A stretch of DNA of 64,000 nucleotides from an uncultured Pirellulaceae bacterium. Its GTDB lineage: Bacteria > Planctomycetota > Planctomycetia > Pirellulales > Pirellulaceae. A program made the position numbers and the translations under genes. Location of the stretch: assembly GCA_937941455.1 (NCBI GenBank), contig CALDHM010000010.1:1-64000 (forward strand), read 5' to 3'. Every line of letters begins with the position of its first letter. The stretch's first letter is position 1. The notes beneath the pieces were generated by a model. It saw only the letters and a program-made list of their open reading frames with translations. It did not search any database and was not told the origin of the DNA. Positions 33,793 through 44,505 of this stretch are shown one piece after another.

Positions 33793-35592
33793 ATGAAAGT
33801 TCTTTGTCGTGCCTTTATGGCAATCGCATGTTGCTGGGCAGCATCGGTTGCTTTGGCCAACCCCACTGACGGCTGTGGCCAAGTCGTCAGCCCTTGTGGT
33901 GGGTGCTCCGGCTCCAGTGTAATGGTTGGCAACAACGATTGCGGTTGTGGCCCAACCGTTCAGTATCAAACTCGTATTGTTTACGAGAACCAAATGGTAA
34001 CGGAAATGCGCACCGTGACTCGCACCCGTTATCGCACCGAGACTCAAACTCGCGAAGTAACCTACAACGTGATGGTTCCTGTCCAACGGGAGCAAACCTA
34101 CACCGTCATGGTGCCGCGTCAAGAAATGCGCACTGAAACCTTCACGGTTAACGTTCCGTACACCGAGCAAGTCGAGCAAACCTACACCGTCATGGTACCG
34201 GTGACTCGTCAAGTCGCTCAGAACTACACGGTCAACGTTCCGTACACTGAAGAAGTCCAACAGACCTACACTGTTTGCGTCCCCTACACCGAAATGGTGA
34301 CCCAAACCTACACGGTCAACGTTCCGTACACCGAAGAAGTCCAACAGACCTACACTGTTTGCGTCCCCTACACCGAAATGGTGACTCAAACCTACACGGT
34401 CAACGTTCCGTACACCGAGCAAGTCGAGCAAACCTACACCGTCATGGTGAACGTTCCTCGTCAAGTTGAGCAAACCTACACCGTGATGGTTCCCGTTACG
34501 GAAACCCGCACCGGTACTCGCATGGTTTGCGAAAGCTATCAAGAAACCTTGACCCGCACCGTTTGCCGCGATGCAGGTTACTGGGAAGATCGCGTCGAAA
34601 CCGTCCCAGTCAATAGCTGCGGTGGTGGCTACGTTTCCTCGATGGGTGGATATGGCACTTGCGGCGGTGCTGTTGCTGGTGGTTGCTGCGGTGGCCTCCG
34701 TCTCCTCGGTAACTGCGGTCGTCGTTGCGGCGGTTGCGCTGCTTCCTGCAATCCTTGCGGTGGCTGCGGCGTCGTTGCTGACGCTGGCTGCGGTAGCTGC
34801 GGTCAAGTCGCTGCTAACGATTGCGGCTGTGGTCCTCAATACCAAACCGTTACCCGCCGCGTTTGGGTTCCGAACATGATCCAGGAGCAAGTCCCCTACA
34901 CCGTGACTCGCACCCGTCAAGTTCCGCAAACCTACACCTACAACGTCACGGTCATGCAGCCGCAAACGCAAACTCGTACCGTAACGGTCAACGAGTGCGT
35001 TCCGCAAACGCAAACTCGCATGGTTACCGTGCAACGCTGCCGCCAAGAGACTCAGACTCGCCAAGTTCCGGTAACTCGCATGCGTCAAGAGAACCAAGTT
35101 CGCACCGTGCAAGTTCAACGTTGCCGCCAAGAAGTACAAACTCGGATGATCAACGTCACCGAAATGCAACCGCAAACGCAAACTCGCACGGTCACCGTGC
35201 AACGTTGCCGTCAAGAAACCCAAACTCGCGAAGTTCCTTACACCGTCATGGTTCCTGAGACTCAGACTCGCACCGTGACCGTGATGGAATGCCAACCGCA
35301 AACCCAAACTCAAACTTACACGGTTCAAGTTCCTGAAACCTACACCGAAGAAGTTCCTGTACAGGTTTGCCGACGCGTAGCTCGCGAAATCCAAGTTCCT
35401 GTAACCACCGGTTGCGGTGGCTGTGGAGGAACCGGCTGCGGCGATGCAGGTTGGGGAAACGGCTGCGGCGATGGTAGCTGTGGCGGCTGCTTCAGCAACG
35501 GCTGTGGCACAGCTTGTGGCTGCGGTGGCGGTCGCCGTTTCGGCGGTTGCCGTTTGGGTTGTGGTGGCCGCGTTCGCGGTTGCTGCAACTAG
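33793..35592 (+). CDS. YTV-repeat, Cys-rich cell-wall protein
   Basis: 599 residues with an AGGAG SD and a signal peptide (cleavage probably after ALAN). Three zones follow: a Cys/Gly segment; a repeat array with nine YTV cores of the form QTYTVxVPYTE; a Cys/Gly-rich middle (residues about 275-345); a second array rich in TQTRTVTVQRCRQE units with three more YTV cores; and a Gly/Cys-rich C-terminus. YTV-domain proteins are known from planctomycete cell-wall fractions such as those of Rhodopirellula. High cysteine content fits a disulfide-linked surface. Two 84-base units (34261-34428) are almost identical, showing recent internal duplication. The gene ends at a strong terminator (35650-35681). 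Confidence 0.9.
   Translation: MKVLCRAFMAIACCWAASVALANPTDGCGQVVSPCGGCSGSSVMVGNNDCGCGPTVQYQTRIVYENQMVTEMRTVTRTRYRTETQTREVTYNVMVPVQREQTYTVMVPRQEMRTETFTVNVPYTEQVEQTYTVMVPVTRQVAQNYTVNVPYTEEVQQTYTVCVPYTEMVTQTYTVNVPYTEEVQQTYTVCVPYTEMVTQTYTVNVPYTEQVEQTYTVMVNVPRQVEQTYTVMVPVTETRTGTRMVCESYQETLTRTVCRDAGYWEDRVETVPVNSCGGGYVSSMGGYGTCGGAVAGGCCGGLRLLGNCGRRCGGCAASCNPCGGCGVVADAGCGSCGQVAANDCGCGPQYQTVTRRVWVPNMIQEQVPYTVTRTRQVPQTYTYNVTVMQPQTQTRTVTVNECVPQTQTRMVTVQRCRQETQTRQVPVTRMRQENQVRTVQVQRCRQEVQTRMINVTEMQPQTQTRTVTVQRCRQETQTREVPYTVMVPETQTRTVTVMECQPQTQTQTYTVQVPETYTEEVPVQVCRRVAREIQVPVTTGCGGCGGTGCGDAGWGNGCGDGSCGGCFSNGCGTACGCGGGRRFGGCRLGCGGRVRGCCN
34261..34428 (+). repeat. 84-base tandem duplication inside the YTV gene
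   Basis: The unit beginning CAGACCTACACTGTTTGCGT at 34261 repeats from 34345, encoding 28 residues (two 14-residue YTV units). The two copies are almost identical at the DNA level, including synonymous positions, whereas other YTV units in the array differ. This indicates a recent copy event. Confidence 0.85.
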
Positions 35593-35649
35593 TATTGCTT
35601 CGCTCTAACCGGACGGACCTTCCGAGTTGAGCATCGAGAAATTTCAAGG

Positions 35650-35681
35650 GCGTGCCTGCCGATTGCGGGCACGCTTTTTTT
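35650..35681 (+). terminator. Rho-independent terminator of the YTV gene
   Basis: GCGTGCCTGC pairs with GCGGGCACGC (35665-35674, one T:G pair) around a five-base loop, followed by seven T residues (35675-35681). It sits 57 bases after the YTV stop. The minus-strand side has no T-run after the stem, so it works only for the plus-strand gene. Confidence 0.9.
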
Positions 35682-35752
35682 GTTTTCCGCTCGGGCATCG
35701 CATTTAATGGGATCAAACTCTCCAATATCAGGCAACGCCTGGGAGCAAGACA

Positions 35753-36844
35753 TCACGTGTTGAACAAGAAATGGCAGATATCGCCGTCCTTCATCACGTA
35801 ATTTTTGCCTTCGATGCGCAGCTTGCCTGCCTGCCGAATTTTCGCTTCGGTTTCATACGTGACGAGATCGTCGAGGGAGTAGATTTCGGCGCGAATGAAG
35901 CCCTTTTCGAAATCGGAATGGATCACCCCTGCTGCTTGAGGGGCCGTTGCCCCCACCGGGATTGTCCAGGCCCGCACTTCCTTTTCACCCGCAGTGAAAT
36001 AACTCTGCAACCCTAACGTGCGGTAGGCCTCGCGAATCAGCACTGACAGCGCCGGTTCGGCCAGCCCCACGGCGGCCAGCATCTCCGCCCGCTCGGCAGG
36101 TTCCAACTCAGCGATTTCCGCCTCCAATTTAGCGCAGACATGGACGACGCCGGCACCGGCCTGCCGCGCGTGTTCGCGGATTTTTTTCACCAGCGGCCCT
36201 TGCCCCGCCAAGTCATTTTCATCCACATTGGCGATGAACAAGATCGGTTTGGCAGTCAACAACCCCATGCCCCGGACGATCGTTTGCTCCTCGGGCTTAA
36301 GTTCCAGCGCTCGCAAGGGTCGCTCGCCGGCCAGTTGAGCTTGGCATTTTTTGATCACCTCCAATCTGAGCTTGGACTCTTCGTCATTCAGTCGAGCGGC
36401 CCGTTCGGCCTTCGGTAAGGCACTGTCGAGCACTTCCATGTCCGCCAACAACAATTCGATTTCGATCGTCGCAATATCCGCCAAGGGATCGACATGACCG
36501 GCTACGTGAATCACGTCGGGATCGGAGAAACAGCGTACGACTTGCAAAATCGCGTCGACTTCGCGGATATGGCTAAGGAATTTGTTGCCGAGCCCTTGTC
36601 CCTCGCTGGCACCACGGACAATCCCAGCGATGTCGACAAGTTTCAGCATCGCGGGTACCACCTTTTGAGGTGGGATGTATTTGGCAATCGTATCTAGCCG
36701 TGGGTCCGGGACCGGGACGATTCCCTCATTCGGCTCGATGGTGCAAAACGGATAATTCGCGCTCTGGGCCGATTTCGAGCTGGTTAGAGCGTTAAAAAGT
36801 GTACTTTTTCCGACATTTGGTAATCCAACGATTCCTGCTTCCAT
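35753..36844 (-). CDS. ychF: YchF/Ola1-type ATPase of the OBG-HflX superfamily
   Basis: A 363-residue protein, exactly the usual family length when started at the ATG at 36844. The P-loop is GLPNVGKST (residues 7-15), switch [22 protein letters not shown], and the nucleotide-specificity motif is NVDE in place of the NKxD of GTPases, the feature that makes YchF an ATPase. The C-terminal TGS domain includes [27 protein letters not shown] and [16 protein letters not shown]. YchF binds ribosomes and affects oxidative stress responses. No partner gene is adjacent. No SD is obvious. Confidence 0.97.
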   Translation of the reverse strand: MEAGIVGLPNVGKSTLFNALTSSKSAQSANYPFCTIEPNEGIVPVPDPRLDTIAKYIPPQKVVPAMLKLVDIAGIVRGASEGQGLGNKFLSHIREVDAILQVVRCFSDPDVIHVAGHVDPLADIATIEIELLLADMEVLDSALPKAERAARLNDEESKLRLEVIKKCQAQLAGERPLRALELKPEEQTIVRGMGLLTAKPILFIANVDENDLAGQGPLVKKIREHARQAGAGVVHVCAKLEAEIAELEPAERAEMLAAVGLAEPALSVLIREAYRTLGLQSYFTAGEKEVRAWTIPVGATAPQAAGVIHSDFEKGFIRAEIYSLDDLVTYETEAKIRQAGKLRIEGKNYVMKDGDICHFLFNT

Positions 36845-37180
36845 AGTTGCTGCCGCTTGCGACGTTTTGCGTGAACGAGACTTAATGAACAAGGAGTCAA
36901 GGCCATCAATCTAGCGATCACGCCGACCCCTGACCATGGCAGGGCATTTTTTCGCAAATTGGCGACATCCTGCGAGAACTTGCAACCGGGCAGCACAGGG
37001 CCATGGCCAAATGATGCGATGATTCGCTCGGGGGCCGGCGAGGCAACTCTTCCGCCCGGTCCAACAGAGCCGGGCCGTCCGCATGGGGGCGATTTGATCT
37101 AGTTTCACCTATATTCGGTAACCCAACGCCGGTAAAATAGAGTTGAATAGATTGATTGTTGGGACTGAGTATAAATCGTT
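36845..37180. other. Intergenic region before tRNA-Arg
   Basis: 336 bases between ychF (minus) and the tRNA-Arg gene (plus). No gene, hairpin or repeat could be supported. A promoter for the tRNA should lie just before 37181. Confidence 0.5.
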
Positions 37181-37254
37181 GCTCCCGTAGCTCAGCTGGA
37201 TAGAGCGAGGCTTTCCTAAAGCCTAGGTCGCAGGTTCGAATCCTGTCGGGGGTA
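37181..37254 (+). tRNA. tRNA-Arg (anticodon CCT)
   Basis: A 74-base cloverleaf: acceptor GCTCCCG pairs with CGGGGGT (G:T at the first and third pairs), D arm contains AGCTCAGCTGGATAGAGC, anticodon stem AGGCT/AGCCT encloses the loop TTCCTAA (anticodon CCT), and the T arm carries GGTTCGAATCC. The discriminator base is A; the CCA end is not encoded. It reads AGG codons. Confidence 0.95.
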
Positions 37255-37797
37255 TGTTGGGGGACTGTGGCGGTATCGATTGAAAATCACACAGTCCTCT
37301 CGACGCGGAACGGAAGTTGAAGGCATGGCAGCAAGCCTTTGACGGACTTCTGTCGATGCACTTGTGAGCAAGGGACAAGGCCAGCTAGTGGTACGGCAAA
37401 TCGAGATCAGGAGATCAGCTGAATCCGGCTGATGGCTATTTGAATTGTCCAAAGATAACCAATTACCGCGATCACCGTATTTCGCAAGGCGAGCACGGTG
37501 ACGTCAATCCTGCAAAAGCCATGTGATGGTGTGTTCAATTCAGTAGGCCTTGAGGCTGTTTGTCTCCTGCGAAAATGATCTGGGGCAAGGATCTTGACAG
37601 ATGATTTTGCCCTACCAGATTTTCGTTTGACGTTGTACTGGTTGACAATGGTCGAGAAATTCCGCTGTCGAAAAGCGGCTATTCCGGCTCATCTGCTCGC
37701 AGTTGTCTAGTGAAGGCGCTGATTGTTTAACGTTGGCTGGATCGACAAATTATGATCCATCGCAAGTCCGCTCCGTTTCGTAGGCAGGATCAACATC
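37255..37797. other. Intergenic region after tRNA-Arg
   Basis: 543 bases without a supported gene. A 78-codon minus-strand frame that runs back through the tRNA reads PRQDSNLRP, a well-known false protein from antisense tRNA, and is rejected. No terminator, repeat or integrase-type remnant is seen next to the tRNA. Confidence 0.6.
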
Positions 37798-38874
37798 ATG
37801 CCCTTGTCATTTTCGTGCCCCCGCTGCGGTAGGTACTTCGATAAGATTCGCAAGGAATTCTTAGGAAAGAAAATTCAGTGCCATTGCGGCCGAATACTTC
37901 GCCTAGCGGATGGCAACCGTACGGGCTCGGCGAACTCCCGTCATTCTCAGGACACAGATCCTGCCGACTCGATGGCCAAAACCATCATCGCCGACGATTT
38001 GTTGTCCGATCCGCTTCATGATTCCATCGAAGTGACCGTTGTCGAGGAGCAGCATCACGATGCCGAGGTCAAAGTCCTCAAAGTAATCGCTGACGAAGTC
38101 TGGAACGCCGAAATTATTGAGTTTCCTTCCGACAAGGTTCGCCACTCGAAAGGCCAGCATCGTTACGAAGAGTTGGACCGAAAAGATAAAAAAACGTCGG
38201 AAACGCCGCCACAGATACCGCTGGCACGCCCCCTGGACGACCTTGAGTCACTTCCACCCGTAAAATCAGCGGCCGCAGCGACACCGGTAATTCCACCCAT
38301 CCGATCTGCGACCGGAATTCCGCAATATCACCGCCCGCCGTGGGCCACTGCACCCTCAAGAACATCGACCACAACATCGGCATTGGTCGCGCTCGTCAGC
38401 GCCATCGGCTTATTCCAGTGCCTGATCGTGGGAGCGCTGGCGATTGCCGTCGTGGCCTCGCACGCCAGCGGTTTAAAGCATGCCGAAAATATCGAAAACA
38501 CCCTGATGGCTGAAATCATCCTGCGCATTGTCGTCGGAATGGTCCTGTTGATCGCAACTGTGGGATTCGGCCTCTTCTTAATCATGTCGTTGTTCTCCGC
38601 TGGCGAGGAAATTCAAGAAGGAGGAACAGTCCGGCGCAAATCGGTCTCTACCTCGACAGCCATTGCGGCGGCGGGCTACTTGCTATTGCTGTTGGGCATG
38701 TTCGTCACCATTGCGATGACCTCGACAGCCTTGGAAAATCAAGAAGTCGCTTCGCGACTGATTGGGATTTATTGGCCGACGACTTTGGCGGAATTGTTGG
38801 CAGCGGGCTTGTTGTTGGCGATCATCCCGATCATAGTCCTGTTTACGGGAATTCTTAGAGTATTGGACTCGTAA
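37798..38874 (+). CDS. Zinc-ribbon membrane protein, function unknown
   Basis: A 358-residue protein. Residues 7-30 form a small zinc-binding motif (CPRCGRY, then CHCGRILRL; four Cys in CxxC...CxC spacing). A long hydrophilic, acidic and Pro-rich linker follows to about residue 195, then four transmembrane helices (beginning ALVALVSAIGLFQCLIVGAL, ILRIVVGMVLLIATVGFGLF, GYLLLLLGMFVTIAM and LLAAGLLLAIIPIIVLFTGI). N-terminal zinc ribbons on membrane proteins are common in planctomycetes, but no function is known. SD AGGA precedes the ATG. It lies just upstream of the cytochrome/DUF1501 pair and may be independent of it. Confidence 0.8.
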   Translation: MPLSFSCPRCGRYFDKIRKEFLGKKIQCHCGRILRLADGNRTGSANSRHSQDTDPADSMAKTIIADDLLSDPLHDSIEVTVVEEQHHDAEVKVLKVIADEVWNAEIIEFPSDKVRHSKGQHRYEELDRKDKKTSETPPQIPLARPLDDLESLPPVKSAAAATPVIPPIRSATGIPQYHRPPWATAPSRTSTTTSALVALVSAIGLFQCLIVGALAIAVVASHASGLKHAENIENTLMAEIILRIVVGMVLLIATVGFGLFLIMSLFSAGEEIQEGGTVRRKSVSTSTAIAAAGYLLLLLGMFVTIAMTSTALENQEVASRLIGIYWPTTLAELLAAGLLLAIIPIIVLFTGILRVLDS

Positions 38875-38928
38875 CACACTGCCATGAGTGATCTGATCCA
38901 ACGATATCGAGAGCCGAACTCAATTCGA

Positions 38929-41475
38929 ATGCGTTCCTCACTGAAACCTTGGCTGATTGTAGCGATTGCGCCCTGTTTGGCTGCAGTTACTGTTCGTGCT
39001 GCCGGACAAGAAATCGATTTCAACCGGGATATCCGCCCGATCCTCAGCGAACATTGCTTCGCTTGCCATGGCCAGGATGCCAAAACACGAGAGGCCGACT
39101 TGCGGCTCGATCTGCGCGAACCCGCCGTAGGCCACGGGGTGATCGTCCCGGGTCAACCCGATGCCAGCGAGCTCATCGCGCGGATCTACACTGACGATGC
39201 CGATGAAGTCATGCCGCCACCTCAAACAGGCCGACCTTTGTCCGACGCGCAGCGCGCCTTGCTGCGCCGCTGGATCGCGGCCGGCGCCGAGTATGCTGAA
39301 CATTGGGCGTTCGTCGCGCCCGTGCGGCCGCAAGTGCCTGAGCTTGCGGCCGACACCTGGTCGCGGAACCCTATCGATCGATTCGTCCTCAAAAAATTGC
39401 GGGATGCGGGCCGGCAACCTAGCCCGGAGGCCGACAGGCGCACGCTCATCAAACGGCTCCACGCCGATCTCCTTGGCTTACCACCAACAGCCGCTGAGAT
39501 TCGCGAGTTCGTCGAGGACAATCGCCCCGATGCTTACGAGCGGTTGGTTGATCGACTGCTTGCCAGCCCGCATTTCGGCGAACGCATGGCTCTGCCGTGG
39601 CTCGACGCCGCTCGGTATGCCGACAGCAACGGATTCCAGCAGGACGGTGATCATTGGCAGTGGATTTGGCGCGATTGGGTCGTCGCCAGCCTCAATGCAG
39701 ATCTGCCCTTCGACCAATTCTCGATTTGGCAGCTGGCCGGAGATTTACTGTCCGAACCGACACGTGAGCAATTGATCGCCAGCGCCTTCAACCGCAATCA
39801 TCTGCTCAATGGTGAGGGGGGAGCAATACCGGAAGAGCAGCGTTTTGTGAATCTATTCGATCGCGTCGATACGACGGCCACGACTTGGTTGGGTTTGACG
39901 ATGGCCTGCGCGCAGTGCCACGACCACAAGTACGACCCGATCACGCAAGTCGATTACTATCGCCTGCTCGACGGCTTCAACCGCGTCCCCGAGACTGGCG
40001 TGCCGAGCTATTTTTCGCCGCGAATCCGAGTCGCGCCGCCGGTGCTCGAGTTACCGACCGAGGAAAACCAGCGAAAAATCACGGATTTGGAGCGGCGAAT
40101 TGCGGGCTTACGCGATTCCGTGTCTCGGGCCAGCGATCTCGCCTTTCTAGCCTGGAAAGCGGGATTTCTCGCCAATCCGTCCCGAGACAATCCGCAACTC
40201 TTTCCCGCCGAGGCCCGGCCGCTCATCGATATCCCGGACGATCAGCGTACCGCCGAGCAGCGGCAGGAACTCGATCGTCTGCTGCGCGCGTGGTTCGACC
40301 AGAAGGTCGCTCAGCAGGTCATGAGTGCCTCACCAGAGTGGCGAGAAGCGGAACGACTGAAAAAAGAGTTGGCCGATTATCGAGCCGATCAGATTCCTCG
40401 TGTCATGATCATGAGCGACGCCGAGCCGCGCGATACCCATGTGCTGGAACGTGGCGCCTACTTGGCTAAAGGGGCGAAGGTCGATTTCGGGACTCCCGAA
40501 TTTTTACCGCCGCTTGGCGCTGATCTGCCGCGAAATCGGCTCGGGTTCGCCCGTTGGCTGTTCCAGGACGACAATCCGTTGACGGCTCGTGTGCAGGTCA
40601 ACCGGATCTGGCAACACTTTTTTGGGGTCGGATTGGTCAAGACCTCGGAGGACTTCGGCGTGCAAGGGGAGTATCCGCTGCATCGCGAATTGCTAGACTG
40701 GCTGGCGGTTGAATTTCGGGAAAGTGGCTGGAGCATGAAGGCCATGCATCGCTTGATCGTTACCAGCGCCACCTACCGCCAAACGAGCCGTGCCACGCGT
40801 GAAGCTTTTCTCGACGATCCAGAGAATCGTTGGCTCGGGAGAGGAAGCCGATATCGCATGCCGGCGATGATTCTGCGGGATTGGGCACTGGCAGCTGCCG
40901 GAATTTTGAACGACCAAATCGGCGGGCAACCTGTGTATCCTTACCAGCCGCCTGCGATTTGGGAATCGCTGGCGATCACCAAAGAACGAGACTTTACTTA
41001 TCCCCAATCGACAGGAGCCGACCTTCATCGCCGCAGCCTGTACACCTTCTGGCGCCGAACGGTAGCTCCGGCCAACATGTTCGACGCCTCGAATCGTCAG
41101 GCCTGCCGCGTGCGGAACACGATCACATCGACGCCGCTGCAGGCGTTGACGATGCTGAACGATCCCACGTGGGTCGAAGCCGCTCGCTCACTTGCCGCCA
41201 CTTGCTACCAACAGGGAGATTCCCAACCCCAGCGGATTGCCGCGGCGTTCGAGCGGGTGGTTTGCCGACCGCCGACCGATCGGGAACTTGGCATCTTAAG
41301 TCGGGCTTGGCGCAGGCAATCCGAGTATTTCGCGAGTTACCTCCACGATGCCGACGCGTTTCTGGCCGTCGGTGAATTGTCGATCGAGTCGGCAATCGAC
41401 AAGGTCGAACTGGCAGCCTTCAGCCATGTCTGCCTGGCGATTTTGAATATGGATGAAGCAATGATGCGGGAGTAA
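38929..41475 (+). CDS. Planctomycete cytochrome C (PSCyt1)/DUF1549/DUF1553 protein
   Basis: An 848-residue secreted protein. The ATG at 38929 gives a clean signal peptide (cleaved near VRAAGQE); ATG at 38884 would add 15 residues. N-terminal PSCyt1 domain: DFNRDIRPILSEHCFACHG with one c-type haem site C-F-A-C-H and the distal VMPPPQTGRPL Met region. DUF1549 follows (WSRNPIDRFVLKKL ... MACAQCHDHKYDPITQ, a second C-x-x-C-H), then DUF1553 (VNRIWQHFFGVGLVKTSEDFG and MHRLIVTSATYRQTS). Such genes are hallmark planctomycete genes, nearly always paired with DUF1501 as here. They are thought to act in periplasmic oxidation, perhaps of complex carbohydrates; the reaction is not established. Confidence 0.95.
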   Translation: MRSSLKPWLIVAIAPCLAAVTVRAAGQEIDFNRDIRPILSEHCFACHGQDAKTREADLRLDLREPAVGHGVIVPGQPDASELIARIYTDDADEVMPPPQTGRPLSDAQRALLRRWIAAGAEYAEHWAFVAPVRPQVPELAADTWSRNPIDRFVLKKLRDAGRQPSPEADRRTLIKRLHADLLGLPPTAAEIREFVEDNRPDAYERLVDRLLASPHFGERMALPWLDAARYADSNGFQQDGDHWQWIWRDWVVASLNADLPFDQFSIWQLAGDLLSEPTREQLIASAFNRNHLLNGEGGAIPEEQRFVNLFDRVDTTATTWLGLTMACAQCHDHKYDPITQVDYYRLLDGFNRVPETGVPSYFSPRIRVAPPVLELPTEENQRKITDLERRIAGLRDSVSRASDLAFLAWKAGFLANPSRDNPQLFPAEARPLIDIPDDQRTAEQRQELDRLLRAWFDQKVAQQVMSASPEWREAERLKKELADYRADQIPRVMIMSDAEPRDTHVLERGAYLAKGAKVDFGTPEFLPPLGADLPRNRLGFARWLFQDDNPLTARVQVNRIWQHFFGVGLVKTSEDFGVQGEYPLHRELLDWLAVEFRESGWSMKAMHRLIVTSATYRQTSRATREAFLDDPENRWLGRGSRYRMPAMILRDWALAAAGILNDQIGGQPVYPYQPPAIWESLAITKERDFTYPQSTGADLHRRSLYTFWRRTVAPANMFDASNRQACRVRNTITSTPLQALTMLNDPTWVEAARSLAATCYQQGDSQPQRIAAAFERVVCRPPTDRELGILSRAWRRQSEYFASYLHDADAFLAVGELSIESAIDKVELAAFSHVCLAILNMDEAMMRE

Positions 41476-41478
41476 CCA

Positions 41479-42990
41479 ATGCATTGGTCCACCTTGATCC
41501 ACGAAAACTTGGCCCGCGTCACCCGGCGACAGCTTTTGGGATCGGCTACCAGCGGCATCGGCATCGCCGCATTGGCGGCATTGTTGCAACAGGACGGCTT
41601 TGCTGCCCCTGCCGATGCACCCCGAGATAGGTTAAAACCTCATGACGGACTGCCGGATTTGCCTCACCATCGGCCGTCGGCCAAGCGGGTCGTCGTGATG
41701 TGGCAAGGGGGGGGACCGTCGCATGTCGATCTGTTCGATCCCAAGCCGCAGATGCAAAGTACCGCCGGCCAAGACATTCCCGCCTCGATCCGCGGAGACA
41801 CACGGCTGTCGACCATGTCCAGTGGTTACGCGCGCTGGCCCTGCGTTCCCGCCATCAGACCGTTTCGGCGGTTCGGCGAATGTGGACTCGAACTCAGCGA
41901 ATTGCTCCCGCACATCGGCAGTCTGGCCGACGATATCTGCATTATCCGCAGTCTGCATACTGAGGCGGTCAATCACGCCCCGGGCGTTACGCTGTTCCTC
42001 ACAGGAGCGCAGGTGCCCGGCCGCCCCAGCATGGGAGCGTGGTTGAGTTATGGCTTAGGTAACGAGAGCCAGCAGTTGCCGACGTTCGTCGTGATGACCT
42101 CCAGTGATCGCGGCAAAACGTGTGGGCAACTATTCTTCGACTATTACTGGGGCAGCGGCTTTTTGCCCGGCAAACATCAAGGGGTCAAGTTCCGCAATAC
42201 GGGGGACTTAGTTCCTTATCTCGCCGATCCACCGGGAATCTCGAGGGACGCTCGGCGGCATTTGCTGGAGGATCTTGCGGCCCTGAATGCCGAACATCTG
42301 CGCGACTATGGGGATCCGGATATTGACACCAGGATCGCGCAGTACGAAATGGCATTTCGCATGCAAACCAGCGTTCCTGAGTTGGTTGATTTTTCTGATG
42401 AATCCGCGGCGACGCTGGCACGTTATGGCCCCGATGTGCTGGTCAAGGGAACCTACGCCAACAACTGTTTGATCGCGCGAAGGTTGCTCGAACGGGGAGT
42501 CCGGTTCGTGCAGTTGATGCACAGTGGCTGGGACCAGCATAACAATCTGTACACGCAGTTGGCCGAACAATGTCGCGATACCGATGCTCCCTCGGCGGCG
42601 TTGGTGCAGGACCTCAAGGATCGCGGATTGCTCGACGAGACATTGGTCGTCTGGGGGGGGGAGTTCGGGAGGACCCCCTTCGGCCAAGGAGATGCGGACA
42701 AACCGAACGGACGCGACCACTTCGGCCAAGCGTTCGCTTGGTGGCTGGCCGGTGGCGGTATCCAGCCAGGGATGAGTTACGGCAGCACGGACGATTTCGC
42801 TTGGAATATCACGGAAAACCCCGTGCATGTGCACGACTTGCAGGCCACGCTCTTGCATTGCTGCGGCATCGACCATACCCGCCTGACGTTTCGTTACCAA
42901 GGGCGACAATATCGCCTAACGGACGTGCACGGAAAGGTCGTCCAAGGAATTCTGCGTAGCCCCGACCTCCAGTCCAGCAATCGACCCTGA
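41479..42990 (+). CDS. DUF1501 protein, partner of the PSCyt1/DUF1549 protein
   Basis: A 503-residue protein beginning with a twin-arginine-type signal (TRRQLLGSATSGIGIAALAA). The DUF1501 core includes KRVVVMWQGGGPSHVDLFDPKP, LHTEAVNHAPGVTLFLTGAQ and VVWGGEFGRTPFGQ, with metal-ligand-like Asp and His residues as in the alkaline phosphatase/sulfatase fold. The DUF1501-DUF1549/1553 pair is characteristic of planctomycetes and related phyla; export by Tat suggests a folded, cofactor-bearing protein. A GGGAG SD lies in the end of the preceding gene, three bases of spacing separate the genes, so they are surely one operon. Confidence 0.95.
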   Translation: MHWSTLIHENLARVTRRQLLGSATSGIGIAALAALLQQDGFAAPADAPRDRLKPHDGLPDLPHHRPSAKRVVVMWQGGGPSHVDLFDPKPQMQSTAGQDIPASIRGDTRLSTMSSGYARWPCVPAIRPFRRFGECGLELSELLPHIGSLADDICIIRSLHTEAVNHAPGVTLFLTGAQVPGRPSMGAWLSYGLGNESQQLPTFVVMTSSDRGKTCGQLFFDYYWGSGFLPGKHQGVKFRNTGDLVPYLADPPGISRDARRHLLEDLAALNAEHLRDYGDPDIDTRIAQYEMAFRMQTSVPELVDFSDESAATLARYGPDVLVKGTYANNCLIARRLLERGVRFVQLMHSGWDQHNNLYTQLAEQCRDTDAPSAALVQDLKDRGLLDETLVVWGGEFGRTPFGQGDADKPNGRDHFGQAFAWWLAGGGIQPGMSYGSTDDFAWNITENPVHVHDLQATLLHCCGIDHTRLTFRYQGRQYRLTDVHGKVVQGILRSPDLQSSNRP

Positions 42991-43046
42991 ATTACTGGCT
43001 GGAGGTCTGATCGAAATCCTACCGCCCCGCTGCAGTAGGGCCCACG

Positions 43047-43976
<930 letters not shown>

Positions 43977-44505
43977 GACTACTCCGAATTTCTCAGGACG
44001 GGGACATTAGGAAAGAATAATGGGTTCATCGATTGGCCAGCGCGAAAATCTACAGGCTAGCGAAAAACTGTCGGATAAGACGGATTTAACGGTGTTTACC
44101 TGTTGTTCCTTCCCTAACGTCATTGACAAGGAATAGTTGGATGCTTTGGCCAACGGAAGCGACTCGCGTTAGACCAACGGCAAGACTTCAGATAGGTCTC
44201 GTTAAACCCTGAGAGCAAAAACGCGATGCTCCGGCTCATCGCTTCGCCACAAATCGTAGAGCCGATCCTGAAAAGTGGCTTTCCCTGTCAGGCCTTGCGG
44301 GCAAAATCGTTCGGAGCGAAAGTAGAACATGGGAAGATCCGAACCCGAAACAAACCCTCGCTCACGCTACGGGTTACGAAAACTGCCGGCTTTACGATAG
44401 TCGCATACTCGGAAATGGATCGACCACGAATCGCGGTGGCTGCAAACCTACTGGCCTACGCAGCAGGGAAGACCGCTGATGAATCGTATGGTCGCAAATC
44501 GAAGA
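43977..44505. other. Intergenic region between sigma factor and response-regulator genes
   Basis: 529 bases. A 101-codon plus-strand frame (44226-44531) overlaps the end of the regulator gene, lacks family features and is not accepted. A short hairpin-like unit (44353-44375, AACCC...GGGTT around CTCGCTCACGCTACG) resembles dispersed planctomycete intergenic sequences. Promoter of the sigma gene should lie near 44000-44100 but could not be read. Confidence 0.5.

Noticed and set aside
33709-35394. 561-codon minus-strand frame with repeated residues
   Set aside because: It mirrors the repeats of the YTV gene on the opposite strand; no start signal or family motif.
37216-37452. Small frame reading PRQDSNLRP
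   Set aside because: A well-known false protein produced by antisense reading of a tRNA gene.
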